This document shows, in pieces, positions 7,470-15,697 of a stretch of DNA of 64,000 nucleotides (positions within the stretch are counted from its first letter, which is position 1; each line of letters starts with the position of its first letter). The DNA comes from Acidovorax soli. GTDB lineage: Bacteria; Pseudomonadota; Gammaproteobacteria; Burkholderiales; Burkholderiaceae_C. A program made the position numbers and the translations under genes. Below the pieces are notes generated by a model that searched no databases, was not told the origin of the DNA, and saw only the letters and a program-made list of their open reading frames with translations. Location of the stretch: NCBI RefSeq assembly GCF_014207955.1, contig NZ_JACHLK010000010.1:124001-188000 (forward strand), in the 5' to 3' direction.

Positions 7470-9896
7470 ATGTCCGGACATACCCCCCTGCCAGCCACCC
7501 CCATCGACCTGCCGCTGTTGCCCCTGCGCGACGTGGTGGTGTTCCCCCACATGGTGATTCCGCTCTTCGTGGGCCGCCCCAAGAGCATCAAGGCGCTGGA
7601 GCTGGCCATGGAGGCCGACCGCCGCATCATGCTGGTGGCCCAGAAGGCCGCCGCCAAGGACGAGCCCTCGGTGGCTGACATGTTCGATGTCGGCTGCGTC
7701 TCCACCATCCTGCAGATGCTCAAGCTGCCCGACGGCACCGTGAAGGTGCTGGTCGAGGGCCAGCAGCGCGCACTGGTGACTTCCATCGAGGACGCCGAAT
7801 CGCACTTCACGGCCACCGTGACGCCCGTGGAGCTGGCCGCCGACGCGAACAAGCCCAGCGAGATCGAGGCCCTGCGCCGCGCGGTGATGCAGCAGTTCGA
7901 CCAGTACGTCAAGCTCAACAAGAAGATCCCGCCCGAGATCCTGACCAGCATCTCCAGCATCGACGACCCGGGCCGCCTGGCCGACACGATTGCCGCACAC
8001 CTGCCGCTCAAGCTCGAGAACAAGCAGATCGTGCTCGACCTGTCGGACGTGAAGGCGCGCCTGGAGAACCTGTTCGAGCAGCTCGACCGCGAGGTCGACA
8101 TCCTCAACGTCGACAAGAAGATCCGTGGCCGCGTGAAGCGCCAGATGGAGAAGAACCAGCGCGACTTCTACCTCAACGAGCAGGTCAAGGCCATCCAGAA
8201 GGAACTGGGCGAAGGCGAAGACGGCGCGGACATGGAGGAGATCGAGAAGAAGATCAAGCTCGCCAAGATGCCCGCCGAGGCGCGCAAGAAGGCCGATGCC
8301 GAGTTCAAGAAGCTCAAGCTCATGTCGCCCATGTCGGCCGAGGCCACCGTGGTGCGCAACTACATCGACGTGCTCACCGGCCTGCCCTGGAGCAAGAAGA
8401 CCAAGATCAAGCACGACCTCATGAACGCCGAGGGCGTGCTCAACGAAGACCACTACGGCCTGGACAAGGTCAAGGACCGCATTCTCGAGTACCTCGCGGT
8501 GCAGCAGCGCGTGGACAAGGTCAAGGCACCCATCCTGTGCCTGGTGGGGCCACCGGGCGTGGGCAAGACCTCGCTGGGCCAGTCGATCGCCAAGGCCACG
8601 GGGCGCAAGTACGTGCGCATGGCCCTGGGCGGCATGCGCGACGAGGCGGAGATCCGCGGGCACCGCCGCACCTACATCGGCGCGCTGCCGGGCAAGGTGC
8701 TGCAAAGCCTGTCCAAGGTGGGCACGCGCAACCCGCTGTTCCTGCTCGACGAGATCGACAAGCTCGGGACGGACTTCCGCGGCGACCCTTCGAGTGCGCT
8801 GCTGGAGGTGCTGGACCCCGAGCAGAACCACACCTTCGGCGACCACTATGTGGAGGTGGACTTCGACCTGTCCGACGTGATGTTCGTCGCCACGTCGAAC
8901 TCGATGAACATCCCGCCGGCCCTGCTCGACCGCATGGAAGTGATCCGCCTGTCGGGTTACACCGAGGACGAGAAGACCAGCATCGCCATGAAGTACCTGC
9001 TGCCCAAGCAGATCAAGAACAATGGCGTGAAGGACGAGGAGCTCGAGGTGACCGAGGCCGCCGTGCGCGACCTGGTGCGCTACTACACCCGCGAGGCGGG
9101 CGTGCGCTCGCTCGAGCGTGAGCTCTCCAAGATCTGCCGCAAGGTGGTCAAGGGCCTGCAGCTCAAGAAGCTCGAACCCAAGGTCGTGGTCACGGCCGAC
9201 AACCTGCCGGACTTCCTGGGCGTGCGCAAGTACACCTATGGCCGTGCCGAGGCGCAGAACCAGGTGGGCCAGGTGGTCGGCCTGGCGTGGACCGAGGTGG
9301 GCGGTGATCTGCTCACCATCGAAGCCGCGGCCATGCCCGGCAAGGGCGTGATCACGCGCACCGGCTCGCTGGGCGATGTGATGAAGGAATCGGTCGAGGC
9401 CGCGCGCACCGTGGTGCGCAGCCGCTCGCGCATCCTGGGCATCAAGGACGAGGCCTTCGAGAAGCGCGACATCCACATCCACGTGCCCGATGGCGCCACG
9501 CCCAAGGACGGCCCGAGCGCGGGTGCGGCCATGACCACGGCCTTTGTCTCTGCGCTCACGGGCATCCCCGTGCGTGCCGATGTGGCCATGACCGGCGAGA
9601 TCACGCTGCGTGGGGAGGTGACTGCCATCGGTGGCCTCAAGGAAAAGTTGCTGGCGGCCCTGCGCGGCGGCATCAAGACGGTGCTGATCCCCGAAGAGAA
9701 CGTGAAAGACCTGGCCGAGATCCCGGACAACGTGAAGAGCGGCCTGGAGATCGTGCCCGTGCGCTGGATCGACAAGGTGCTGGAAGTGGCGCTGGCCAGC
9801 CGGCCCGTGCCGCTGACGGACGAGGAGGTCGCGGCCTCGGTGGCGCCTGCGCCCGAGAAGGCTGGCGCCCCGGCAGCCGACGGGCTCAAGCACTGA
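7470..9896 (+). CDS. lon: ATP-dependent protease Lon
   Basis: The 808-residue homo-oligomeric AAA+ protease degrades misfolded and short-lived regulatory proteins. It has an N-terminal LON substrate-binding domain (about residues 12-205), a coiled-coil linker, an AAA+ module with Walker A GPPGVGKT at about 359-366 and Walker B LFLLDEIDK, and a C-terminal peptidase domain. The catalytic dyad is Ser683 (DGPSAGAAM) and Lys726 (GGLKEKLLA), with the 43-residue spacing seen in E. coli Lon (S679/K722). The C-terminus ends in a short Ala/Pro tail. It follows clpX by 167 bp and has its own heat-shock-like promoter. The 893-codon open frame on the opposite strand is a codon-bias shadow. Confidence 0.98.
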   Translation: MSGHTPLPATPIDLPLLPLRDVVVFPHMVIPLFVGRPKSIKALELAMEADRRIMLVAQKAAAKDEPSVADMFDVGCVSTILQMLKLPDGTVKVLVEGQQRALVTSIEDAESHFTATVTPVELAADANKPSEIEALRRAVMQQFDQYVKLNKKIPPEILTSISSIDDPGRLADTIAAHLPLKLENKQIVLDLSDVKARLENLFEQLDREVDILNVDKKIRGRVKRQMEKNQRDFYLNEQVKAIQKELGEGEDGADMEEIEKKIKLAKMPAEARKKADAEFKKLKLMSPMSAEATVVRNYIDVLTGLPWSKKTKIKHDLMNAEGVLNEDHYGLDKVKDRILEYLAVQQRVDKVKAPILCLVGPPGVGKTSLGQSIAKATGRKYVRMALGGMRDEAEIRGHRRTYIGALPGKVLQSLSKVGTRNPLFLLDEIDKLGTDFRGDPSSALLEVLDPEQNHTFGDHYVEVDFDLSDVMFVATSNSMNIPPALLDRMEVIRLSGYTEDEKTSIAMKYLLPKQIKNNGVKDEELEVTEAAVRDLVRYYTREAGVRSLERELSKICRKVVKGLQLKKLEPKVVVTADNLPDFLGVRKYTYGRAEAQNQVGQVVGLAWTEVGGDLLTIEAAAMPGKGVITRTGSLGDVMKESVEAARTVVRSRSRILGIKDEAFEKRDIHIHVPDGATPKDGPSAGAAMTTAFVSALTGIPVRADVAMTGEITLRGEVTAIGGLKEKLLAALRGGIKTVLIPEENVKDLAEIPDNVKSGLEIVPVRWIDKVLEVALASRPVPLTDEEVAASVAPAPEKAGAPAADGLKH

Positions 9897-10029
9897 GCAG
9901 CGGAGAAAAAATGGCGATGGAATGAAGAAATTGCACTTTTTTCTGGAGACCCCCAAAAAGTGCGCTACAATTCATTCCATCGCAGCACACAACGTACTAA
10001 ACGATGTACAATGTAAGGCTTCGGTAAAT

Positions 10030-10105
10030 GCGGGAATAGCTCAGTTGGTAGAGCGCAACCTTGCCAAGGTTGAGGTCGAGAGTTCGAGACTCTTTTCCCG
10101 CTCCA
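10030..10105 (+). tRNA. tRNA-Gly (anticodon GCC), copy 1
   Basis: This is a 76-nt tRNA with acceptor stem GCGGGAA/TTCCCGC and encoded CCA. The anticodon loop TTGCCAA has GCC at 10063-10065. The T arm is GAGAGTTCGAGACTCTT. The sequence is identical over all 76 nt to the copy at 20627-20702. A -10-like TACAAT is at 9966-9971, inside or next to a dyad GCACTTTTT (9933-9941)/AAAAAGTGC (9955-9963). Confidence 0.97.
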
Positions 10106-10145
10106 TACATCGCAGGCTGCACACACGGTGTGCAGCAGGCAAACG

Positions 10146-10175
10146 AAAAGGATCCTTCGGGATCCTTTTTTGTTT
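10146..10175 (+). terminator. Intrinsic terminator of tRNA-Gly copy 1
   Basis: AAAAGGATCC (10146-10155), loop TTCG and GGATCCTTTT (10160-10169), continuing into TTTGTTTT. This is a strong tetraloop hairpin with a U-tract, 40 bp after the tRNA. Confidence 0.9.
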
Positions 10176-10209
10176 TCTGCGCCTGGGTCTTCTTTCGCCC
10201 GTGCCCCTC

Positions 10210-10686
10210 TCAGAGGCCATCGCGCAGCTGCTGTGCCAGCAAGGCTGCACGGCGCTCGCGCGTGCTGGCGCTTTTGCCCGCGCGGATGTGCTCCATGGCG
10301 GCGCGGCGCAGGGCATCGCTCCGCTTCTTCCATGCAGCAGCCAGCTGTGGTGCCTGCGCCAGCAGCGCCTGCAGTTCTGCGGGTACCTCGGTGTCCGCCC
10401 GGGTCAGCTCCAGCTGCAGCGCATCGCCCACGGCCACGCCGGCGCTCTTGCACCAGGGCGCGGTGAATTCCAGGAACCAGGGAGACTTGGGGGAGGCATC
10501 CCAGCGCTTGAGCGTGCGCCGCCCCAGTGCATGGCCGTTGGCCGAGCCTTCCACCACCGTGGTGGCCTGCAGCTCCCAGAGCGCGACGACCGCATGCGGA
10601 ATGACCACGTACACGGGCAGGCGCGGGTCCTTGCGGGCCAGGGTGGCGGTGCAGCGCAGAACCGGGTCGGCGGGAGGCTGGGGCAT
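10210..10686 (-). CDS. DUF1905 / YdeI-OmpD-associated family protein
   Basis: The 158-residue cytoplasmic protein has a DUF1905-like N-terminal half (about residues 8-95, with VYVVIPHAVVALW and WFLEFTAPWCKSAGVAVGD). It also has a C-terminal YdeI/OmpD-associated helix region (about 98-158, ALLAQAPQLAAAWKKRSD...RRAAMEHIRAGKS). Proteins of this type are loosely linked to bacteriocin protection, but the biochemical role is unknown. The reading frame runs open far upstream. The ATG at 10686 is chosen because family similarity begins there and the upstream residues are an Arg/Pro-rich shadow of the next gene. A secreted-protein gene lies 26 bp upstream on the same strand. Confidence 0.78.
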   Translation of the reverse strand: MPQPPADPVLRCTATLARKDPRLPVYVVIPHAVVALWELQATTVVEGSANGHALGRRTLKRWDASPKSPWFLEFTAPWCKSAGVAVGDALQLELTRADTEVPAELQALLAQAPQLAAAWKKRSDALRRAAMEHIRAGKSASTRERRAALLAQQLRDGL

Positions 10687-10712
10687 GGCGGTCGATGGCA
10701 GATGGGGCAATG

Positions 10713-11366
10713 TCAGGGACCGCCCCAGGTGCATGCAGTGAAGCCGTGGATGGCGGTGATGCGCGCGCGGTGCGGGTAGGTGCCGGCTGCCGAGGTGTCG
10801 CCGACCAGCACCGAGAAATCGGACAGTTCGGCCGTGGCCTGGGCCTGCCAGCAGTCGGCCTGGGCCAGGCGCCGCGGTGGGGTGATGGCCACCGGGGGCT
10901 GGGCCGCATCGAGCTTGATGCGCCCAAAGTGCGCGCGGAAGAAGGGGCCGGTGCCGTGGAAGGCTGCGCGGGCGGGCCGGAACTCCAGTGCACCGCCATC
11001 GTGGGGCTCGAAGCGCAGCGTGCCCGGGGCCTGGAGCCGGCCCGCGATCTGCACCGACCCATACAGGCTGGCCTGGTCGAGCGAAAGGGTTTGGGGCAGT
11101 TGCTGCACGGGCTGGCATACCGCCGAGCCGGCGTCGCCGCGCGTGGCGATGGCGCTGTGGCCGCGGATAGAGGTGATGGCAAAGCCCCCAGGCATGCGTG
11201 CCGTCAGCCGGGCGGGGCGGATGCTGCACTCTTCGCCGGGGCCGCAGTCCAGGCGCAGGCAGTCCTGGGCCGATGCCGGGCCCGCCAGCACCGGCAGCAG
11301 TGCGGCCATGGCGAACTGCAGCGCCCCGCGCAATGCGCGGGCTGCAATGGGCTGGGCGCCTGGCAT
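10713..11366 (-). CDS. Exported hypothetical protein
   Basis: I do not recognise this 217-residue protein. It has a signal peptide (ALRGALQFAMAALLPVLAG followed by PASAQ, cleavage expected near residue 34), so it is probably periplasmic. The mature N-terminus carries three closely spaced cysteines (DCLRLDCGPGEEC) that could form disulfides or bind a metal, and two more Cys lie near the end. The rest looks beta-rich. The ATG follows GGAGGGGG at a rather long spacing of about 11 nt. It is probably co-transcribed with the DUF1905 gene 26 bp downstream. Confidence 0.7.
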   Translation of the reverse strand: MPGAQPIAARALRGALQFAMAALLPVLAGPASAQDCLRLDCGPGEECSIRPARLTARMPGGFAITSIRGHSAIATRGDAGSAVCQPVQQLPQTLSLDQASLYGSVQIAGRLQAPGTLRFEPHDGGALEFRPARAAFHGTGPFFRAHFGRIKLDAAQPPVAITPPRRLAQADCWQAQATAELSDFSVLVGDTSAAGTYPHRARITAIHGFTACTWGGP

Positions 11367-11469
11367 GGTGTGAACTACCCCCTCCGATCCCGCACGCTGG
11401 TGGGCGCACTATAGACCACCGGCCCCGATGCAGGGAGCGTGCGGCTTGGTGCCCTCGCCGTACCGCTGC

Positions 11470-12486
11470 TCACCGGCCCGGTGCCGGCGGGCCGAAGCGC
11501 TCCCGGTACTGCCCCGGGGTGATACGCACGCGCTTGGCGAACGCGCGCTGCAGCGCGTCCACGCTGGCAAAGCCCGCGCGCTGGGCCACGCGGGCCAGTG
11601 GCCAGGTGGAACTCTCCAGCAAGGCCTTGGCACGTTCCACGCGCGCAGCTTCCACGAACTGCGCGGGGGTGAGCCCGGTCTCTGCACGAAAGGCGCGCGC
11701 CAGGGTGCGTTCGGACATGCCTGCCCGCCCGGCCAGCGCTGCGGCGCTGCAGTCGCCCGTGGGGTCGGCGAGCAAGGCGGCGGTCAGGGCCTTGATGGGC
11801 GGGGCTGCTGCAGCCTGCACCTGCAGCCCCGCGCTGAACTGCGACTGCCCGCCCGGTCGGCGCAGGAACAGCACCAGCTCGCGCGCCACCGCGAGCGCTG
11901 TGGCGGCGCCATGGTCGGCCTCCACCAGCGCCAGGCACAGGTCGATGCCGGCGGTGACGCCAGCCGAGGTGTAGACCGGGTGGCTGGCGACGAAGATGGC
12001 GTCGGGCTCCACCACGATGCCTTGCCCCAGCGATTGCAGCAGGGCGCAGCGGTTCCAGTGCGTGGTGGCGCGGCGGCCGTCCAGCAGGCCGGCGGCGGCG
12101 AGCACCAGCGCGCCGGTGCAGACGCCGACCACGCGGCGGGCCGCCTGCGCGCGTGCCTGGATCCAGGGCTTCACCATGGGGTCGGCCGCGGCGGCCAGCA
12201 GGGCCTGCTCGCTGCCGCCCGTGACGACCAGCGTGTCGGTGCCCGGCGGCAGGTCCTGCATGGCCACCACGGGGCCCAACTGCAGGCCCGCGTGGGTGCC
12301 CAGGGGGCGGCCGGTGGGAGAGCCCAGTGTGAGCCGGTAGGGCCGTGCGCCGGGTGGCAGGTGCTCGTTGGCCACGGCGAACACTTCCATGGGGCCGGCC
12401 ACGTCGAGCATCTGCACGCCATCGAAGGCGATGAACGCCACGTCGACGAAGGGCGGCGGCGGGCGGGAGGCGGTGTCAGAGGGCAT
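11470..12486 (-). CDS. GlxA-family transcriptional regulator (DJ-1/PfpI domain plus AraC HTH)
   Basis: The 338-residue protein combines an N-terminal DJ-1/PfpI-like sensor domain (about residues 15-195) with a C-terminal AraC-type double helix-turn-helix (about 235-330). The elbow cysteine sits in VGVCTGALVLAAAGLL, and the HTH parts are SAAALAGRAGMSERTLARAF and VAQRAGFASVDALQRAF. This is the architecture of GlxA/ArgR-type regulators. The frame is open upstream to 13230, but the DJ-1 domain begins right after the ATG at 12486. It is divergent, across 151 bp, from a gene for an exported DJ-1-like protein. That neighbour is likely its regulatory target or a paralogue. The ligand is unknown. Confidence 0.88.
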   Translation of the reverse strand: MPSDTASRPPPPFVDVAFIAFDGVQMLDVAGPMEVFAVANEHLPPGARPYRLTLGSPTGRPLGTHAGLQLGPVVAMQDLPPGTDTLVVTGGSEQALLAAAADPMVKPWIQARAQAARRVVGVCTGALVLAAAGLLDGRRATTHWNRCALLQSLGQGIVVEPDAIFVASHPVYTSAGVTAGIDLCLALVEADHGAATALAVARELVLFLRRPGGQSQFSAGLQVQAAAAPPIKALTAALLADPTGDCSAAALAGRAGMSERTLARAFRAETGLTPAQFVEAARVERAKALLESSTWPLARVAQRAGFASVDALQRAFAKRVRITPGQYRERFGPPAPGR

Positions 12487-12637
12487 GGGTGCGCATGCTA
12501 TCGCGCCCCGGGGGGCGGAGGGCGGGGCCGGCAGCGCGGCACTTGGCAGGAACTGCAGGTGATTTGTCCAACGGCGCAGCGCCGGCCTGCCTATCGTCGC
12601 CGCATTGCATCTTTCTCGCAGACATCTGCTCTCGCCC

Positions 12638-13822
12638 ATGCCTTTTACCTCTCTTCTCAATCGTCGCCAGGCCCTGGCAGGCTGCCTGGCCCTGGCCGGC
12701 GCCACCGGTGGCTGCAGCAGCACAGCCGATGTGCCCGCCAGCCCTGCCGTGCCTGCGCAGCCGCTGCAGGCCTTTGTTGATGCATTGCGGCAGGTGTTCC
12801 GTCCAGCGGGCGCATCGCGCCTTCCCGTGGTCGCGGTGCTTGCGCACAACGTAGGCACCGAGATCACGGACTTTCTCGTGCCCCATGCACTGCTCGCCCG
12901 CTCGGGCGTGGCCCGGGTGCAGGCCGTGGCGCTGCGCAGCGGCGCGGTGCAACTGGTTCCGGCGCTGCAGGTGCTGGTGCCGTGCAGCCTGGAGGATTTC
13001 GATGCCCAGCACCCAGAGGGCGCCGACTGTGTGGTGGTACCCGCCATGCTGGTGGACGATGAGCCCGTGCTGCTGGCATGGCTGCGCCGCCAGGCTGCGC
13101 GGGGTGCGGTCATCGTGGGTGTGTGCTCTGGCGCGCGGGTGCTGGGCCAGGCGGGACTGCTCGATGGGCGCCGCTTCACCGGCCACTGGCACGACCGCAG
13201 CACCCTGCAGGCGCGCCACCCCACGGCCATGCATGTCCCCAGCCAGCGCTACCTGATCGACAAGGGCGTGGCCACCACCACGGGGGTGTCGGCCTCCATT
13301 CCCTTGTCGCTGGCGTTGGTGGAGGCGCTGGGCGGCACGGCGGCGGCGCAGGCCCTGGCGCAGCAGATCGGCATGGTGGATTGGGCACCGGACCACACAG
13401 GCCAGGCTTTTGGCCTCACGCCGCCGCGGGTGGCCGTGTACCTGGCCAACCGCCTGCGGGGCTGGGCCGGTGGGCAGATGGTGGTGCGCATCGCGGATGG
13501 CATGGATGACCTGCGCCTGGCCCTGGCCATGGATGCATGGAGCCGCAGCCACCGCATCGCCGGCCTGGTGGTCGAGCCGATGGCGGCAGGCCCCGGGCAG
13601 GGTGTGCGCCTGGCCAGCGGCCTGAGCGTGGTGCAGCCGCAGGGCGGTGGTGTTTTGGCGCCGCTTCCTGCGCTGCCTTTGTACGCCGATGTGCCCCCGG
13701 CCCGGGTGCTCGATGCCGCGCTGTGCGACATCGGCCAGCGCTATGGCGCGGGCACGCGCGACTGGGTGGCGCTGGAGATGGAGTACGCGCCGGTGCACAC
13801 CTCGCGGTGCCGGATCACTTGA
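12638..13822 (+). CDS. Exported DJ-1/PfpI-like protein
   Basis: The 394-residue protein starts with a Tat-like signal (LNRRQALAGCLALAGATGGC). The signal contains an LAGC lipobox-like string and a later Cys-Ser-Ser, so it may be a lipoprotein or a Tat substrate. A DJ-1/PfpI domain follows at about residues 50-235, with the nucleophile-elbow pattern VGVCSGARVLGQAGLLDGRR, almost the same as in the divergent regulator (VGVCTGALVLAAAGLLDGRR). The C-terminal third is unassigned. It lacks the AraC HTH. A TTG at 12605 in frame would extend it, but the ATG at 12638 fits the signal better. It ends 8 bp inside the convergent gene at 13815. Confidence 0.75.
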   Translation: MPFTSLLNRRQALAGCLALAGATGGCSSTADVPASPAVPAQPLQAFVDALRQVFRPAGASRLPVVAVLAHNVGTEITDFLVPHALLARSGVARVQAVALRSGAVQLVPALQVLVPCSLEDFDAQHPEGADCVVVPAMLVDDEPVLLAWLRRQAARGAVIVGVCSGARVLGQAGLLDGRRFTGHWHDRSTLQARHPTAMHVPSQRYLIDKGVATTTGVSASIPLSLALVEALGGTAAAQALAQQIGMVDWAPDHTGQAFGLTPPRVAVYLANRLRGWAGGQMVVRIADGMDDLRLALAMDAWSRSHRIAGLVVEPMAAGPGQGVRLASGLSVVQPQGGGVLAPLPALPLYADVPPARVLDAALCDIGQRYGAGTRDWVALEMEYAPVHTSRCRIT

Positions 13823-14438
13823 AGGTGCTGCTCAGGATCACCCATTCGATGCCGTCGCCATCGCCGCCCACGTCCTCGCGCGTGGCGATGTTGATGCCCA
13901 GCTCCGGGCAGTCCTGGCCATCGCCCAGCCACTGGGTATCGCGCAGTTGCAGTTTGGCCGCCTTGAAGCGCTTCTTCACGTCGGCAAAGGTGGTGCCGCC
14001 GTGCAGCGGCGCGCCCTGGTAGGCCAGCGCGCCGCCCAGGAACTCGATGTCCTGCACCTTGTCGCCGGCGTCGTAGCGCACGCGGATGAAGGTGGTCTTG
14101 TCGGTGCTCTGGAAGTCGTCCTCGTCCTGGTAGCGCTCGGGCTTGGGCGGCACGAAGCCGGCGGCCACCATGGCGCTGCGCAACGCCGCACGCGGCTGGC
14201 CGAAGTCGATCTTCAGGGGGCCGCAGGAGATGCCTTGGCGGGGCAGGAGTTGCCAGGTGGAAGGGCTCATGTGCTTGCTGCAGGGAACGGCCGGGCCGGT
14301 GGCGGAGGTGGTGCGGGTGGTGCCTTGCGCTTGCACGCCGGTGCTGCACAGCACAAGGGCAATACAGCACAGCAGCGGGGCGCAAAGACGGGATGGGAGG
14401 AGCACGCAGGCCTCTGGATCGGCGGTGGAATGGGACAC
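13815..14438 (-). CDS. Exported hypothetical protein
   Basis: This is an unrecognised protein of about 207 residues with a signal peptide (PSRLCAPLLCCIALVLC, cleavage near VQAQ). The mature part contains Cys residues at CSKHM, SCGPL and DCPEL and a conserved-looking block (KIDFGQPRAALRSAM...FADVKKRFK), suggesting a small folded periplasmic protein. No ATG is available. GTG at 14438 or TTG at 14441 are the candidates and the choice is arbitrary. Its 3' end overlaps the convergent DJ-1 gene by 8 bp. Confidence 0.65.
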   Translation of the reverse strand: MSHSTADPEACVLLPSRLCAPLLCCIALVLCSTGVQAQGTTRTTSATGPAVPCSKHMSPSTWQLLPRQGISCGPLKIDFGQPRAALRSAMVAAGFVPPKPERYQDEDDFQSTDKTTFIRVRYDAGDKVQDIEFLGGALAYQGAPLHGGTTFADVKKRFKAAKLQLRDTQWLGDGQDCPELGINIATREDVGGDGDGIEWVILSSTFK

Positions 14439-14492
14439 CAAGCATAGCCGCCCTGTGCGATCACAGTGCCATGCGAAGGGGCTTTGCCGGGT

Positions 14493-14942
14493 TCAACCGG
14501 CGTGGCTGGCAAAGCGCACGATGCGCCACTGGCCCGGTGCTGTTCGCCGCAAGGTGATGCCGAACAGGCAGGGGCTGCCCTGGAACTCCACGGTGACCTG
14601 GGGCTCGTCCACTTCGCGCCCTGCAAGCCAGCGCCGCAGGCGGTTGCCATGGGACTGGAAGGGCAGGGTGTAGCCCACCTGGGCGGGCGGGCACAGCTGG
14701 CGCGCTGCATGGGCTTGGAACTGTTCCAGCGTGGTGCCGGTGGCCGCGTTGCGTGCGGTGCGCGCATGGGCGGCCGCAAAGCGGCCTTGCTCCACATCGC
14801 GCACAAAGGCCTGGGCCTCGGCGATGGCACTGGCGGGTGTGTGCGCCTGGTGCACCAGCCACCAGAGCGCAGCTGCCAGGGCCGGCACGGCCAAGGCCAG
14901 TGCCACAGGGCCGCGCAATCGCAGCCCCGTCAGGACGCCCAC
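14493..14942 (-). CDS. Membrane-anchored hypothetical protein
   Basis: This 149-residue protein has one N-terminal transmembrane segment (about residues 10-32, GPVALALAVPALAAALWWL). The periplasmic part is NTF2/DUF4864-like in its pattern (AQAFVRDVEQGRFAAAHARTA ... GQWRIVRF), but I cannot name the family with confidence. It starts with GTG at 14942, which overlaps the end of the upstream gene by 13 bp, so translation of the two is likely coupled. Three Cys are present in the mature part. Confidence 0.62.
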   Translation of the reverse strand: MGVLTGLRLRGPVALALAVPALAAALWWLVHQAHTPASAIAEAQAFVRDVEQGRFAAAHARTARNAATGTTLEQFQAHAARQLCPPAQVGYTLPFQSHGNRLRRWLAGREVDEPQVTVEFQGSPCLFGITLRRTAPGQWRIVRFASHAG

Positions 14943-15538
14943 CAGTCCGCCACCAGGAAGGGCCTTGGCTGCCCCGGCACGGACACCATGATGTGGCCCC
15001 GCCCGCAGGTGGGGCCGCAGCGCTGGGCCAGGTAGCGGATGGCGACCGCGGGCACGGGCTGCCGGCTGCCCGCGGGCAACACGGCGGCGGCGCCGCGCTC
15101 CAGGTGGGCGAGCACCACGAACTGGTCTTCGCCATCCAGCGTCTGCGTGACCTGGTGGCAGGTGGTCTGGCCGTCCTTGGCGGGCGTGGCGGCCTGCAGC
15201 AGTGCCGCGGCGCGGCGTCCCTCGATCAGGGCCATGCGCTCGGCCTCGGTCTTCCAGGCGGTGGGCTTGGCGCTGGCCTGGCGGCTGAGTTCGCTGCGGT
15301 CCAGCAGCACGGTGACGCCCTCGAGCACCACCGACAGGCAGTCCGCCGGTGCGCGGCTGCGTTGCACCACGCTGCGGGTTTCATCCACGTCGGTGCCGGC
15401 GGCTGGGCGCTCTGGTGCGGCGCTGGCGCCGTGGCCCGTCATGCTGCCGCCCAGGCCGAGGGCCAGTACGCAAAGGGCCAGTCCACGGCGGAGCTTGTGG
15501 GCGGTTGGAGGCGGTGTCGTGGTGGATGGCGGCCGCAT
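14930..15538 (-). CDS. Exported hypothetical protein
   Basis: The product is about 202 residues with a Thr/Pro-rich N-terminus, then a hydrophobic signal segment (GLALCVLALGLGG) cleaved near GASAAP. The mature protein has paired cysteines and a pattern of SELSRQ, LLQAATPAKDGQTTCHQV and CGPTCGRGH. I do not recognise the family. The ATG at 15538 is preceded by GAGGA. An ATG 36 codons upstream is in frame but would add a Cys/His-rich stretch without signal character. It is coupled to the membrane-anchored protein gene downstream by a 13-bp overlap. Confidence 0.62.
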   Translation of the reverse strand: MRPPSTTTPPPTAHKLRRGLALCVLALGLGGSMTGHGASAAPERPAAGTDVDETRSVVQRSRAPADCLSVVLEGVTVLLDRSELSRQASAKPTAWKTEAERMALIEGRRAAALLQAATPAKDGQTTCHQVTQTLDGEDQFVVLAHLERGAAAVLPAGSRQPVPAVAIRYLAQRCGPTCGRGHIMVSVPGQPRPFLVADWWAS

Positions 15539-15697
15539 GGTGGGGCTGTCCTCGCGTGGTGGTGGGTGGTGGTCGTGGGTCCGTGCATCACAGCGCTCAG
15601 CGGGGCATTTGCATGGAGTGGAAGAAGGCAGCGGGGCGTCCAGCATGGGGGATCTTAATGTGCCAGCGCCAGGCGATCCGGCAGCGCAGTCCGCGCA

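Noticed and set aside
7275..9956. An 893-codon open frame on the minus strand opposite lon
   Set aside because: Its product is His/Leu/Val-Gly-rich nonsense typical of reading GC-rich genes backwards, and lon itself has all catalytic motifs.
12476..13798. A 440-codon minus-strand frame opposite the DJ-1-like gene
   Set aside because: No motif or domain was seen, and the + strand frame has a signal peptide and DJ-1 motifs.
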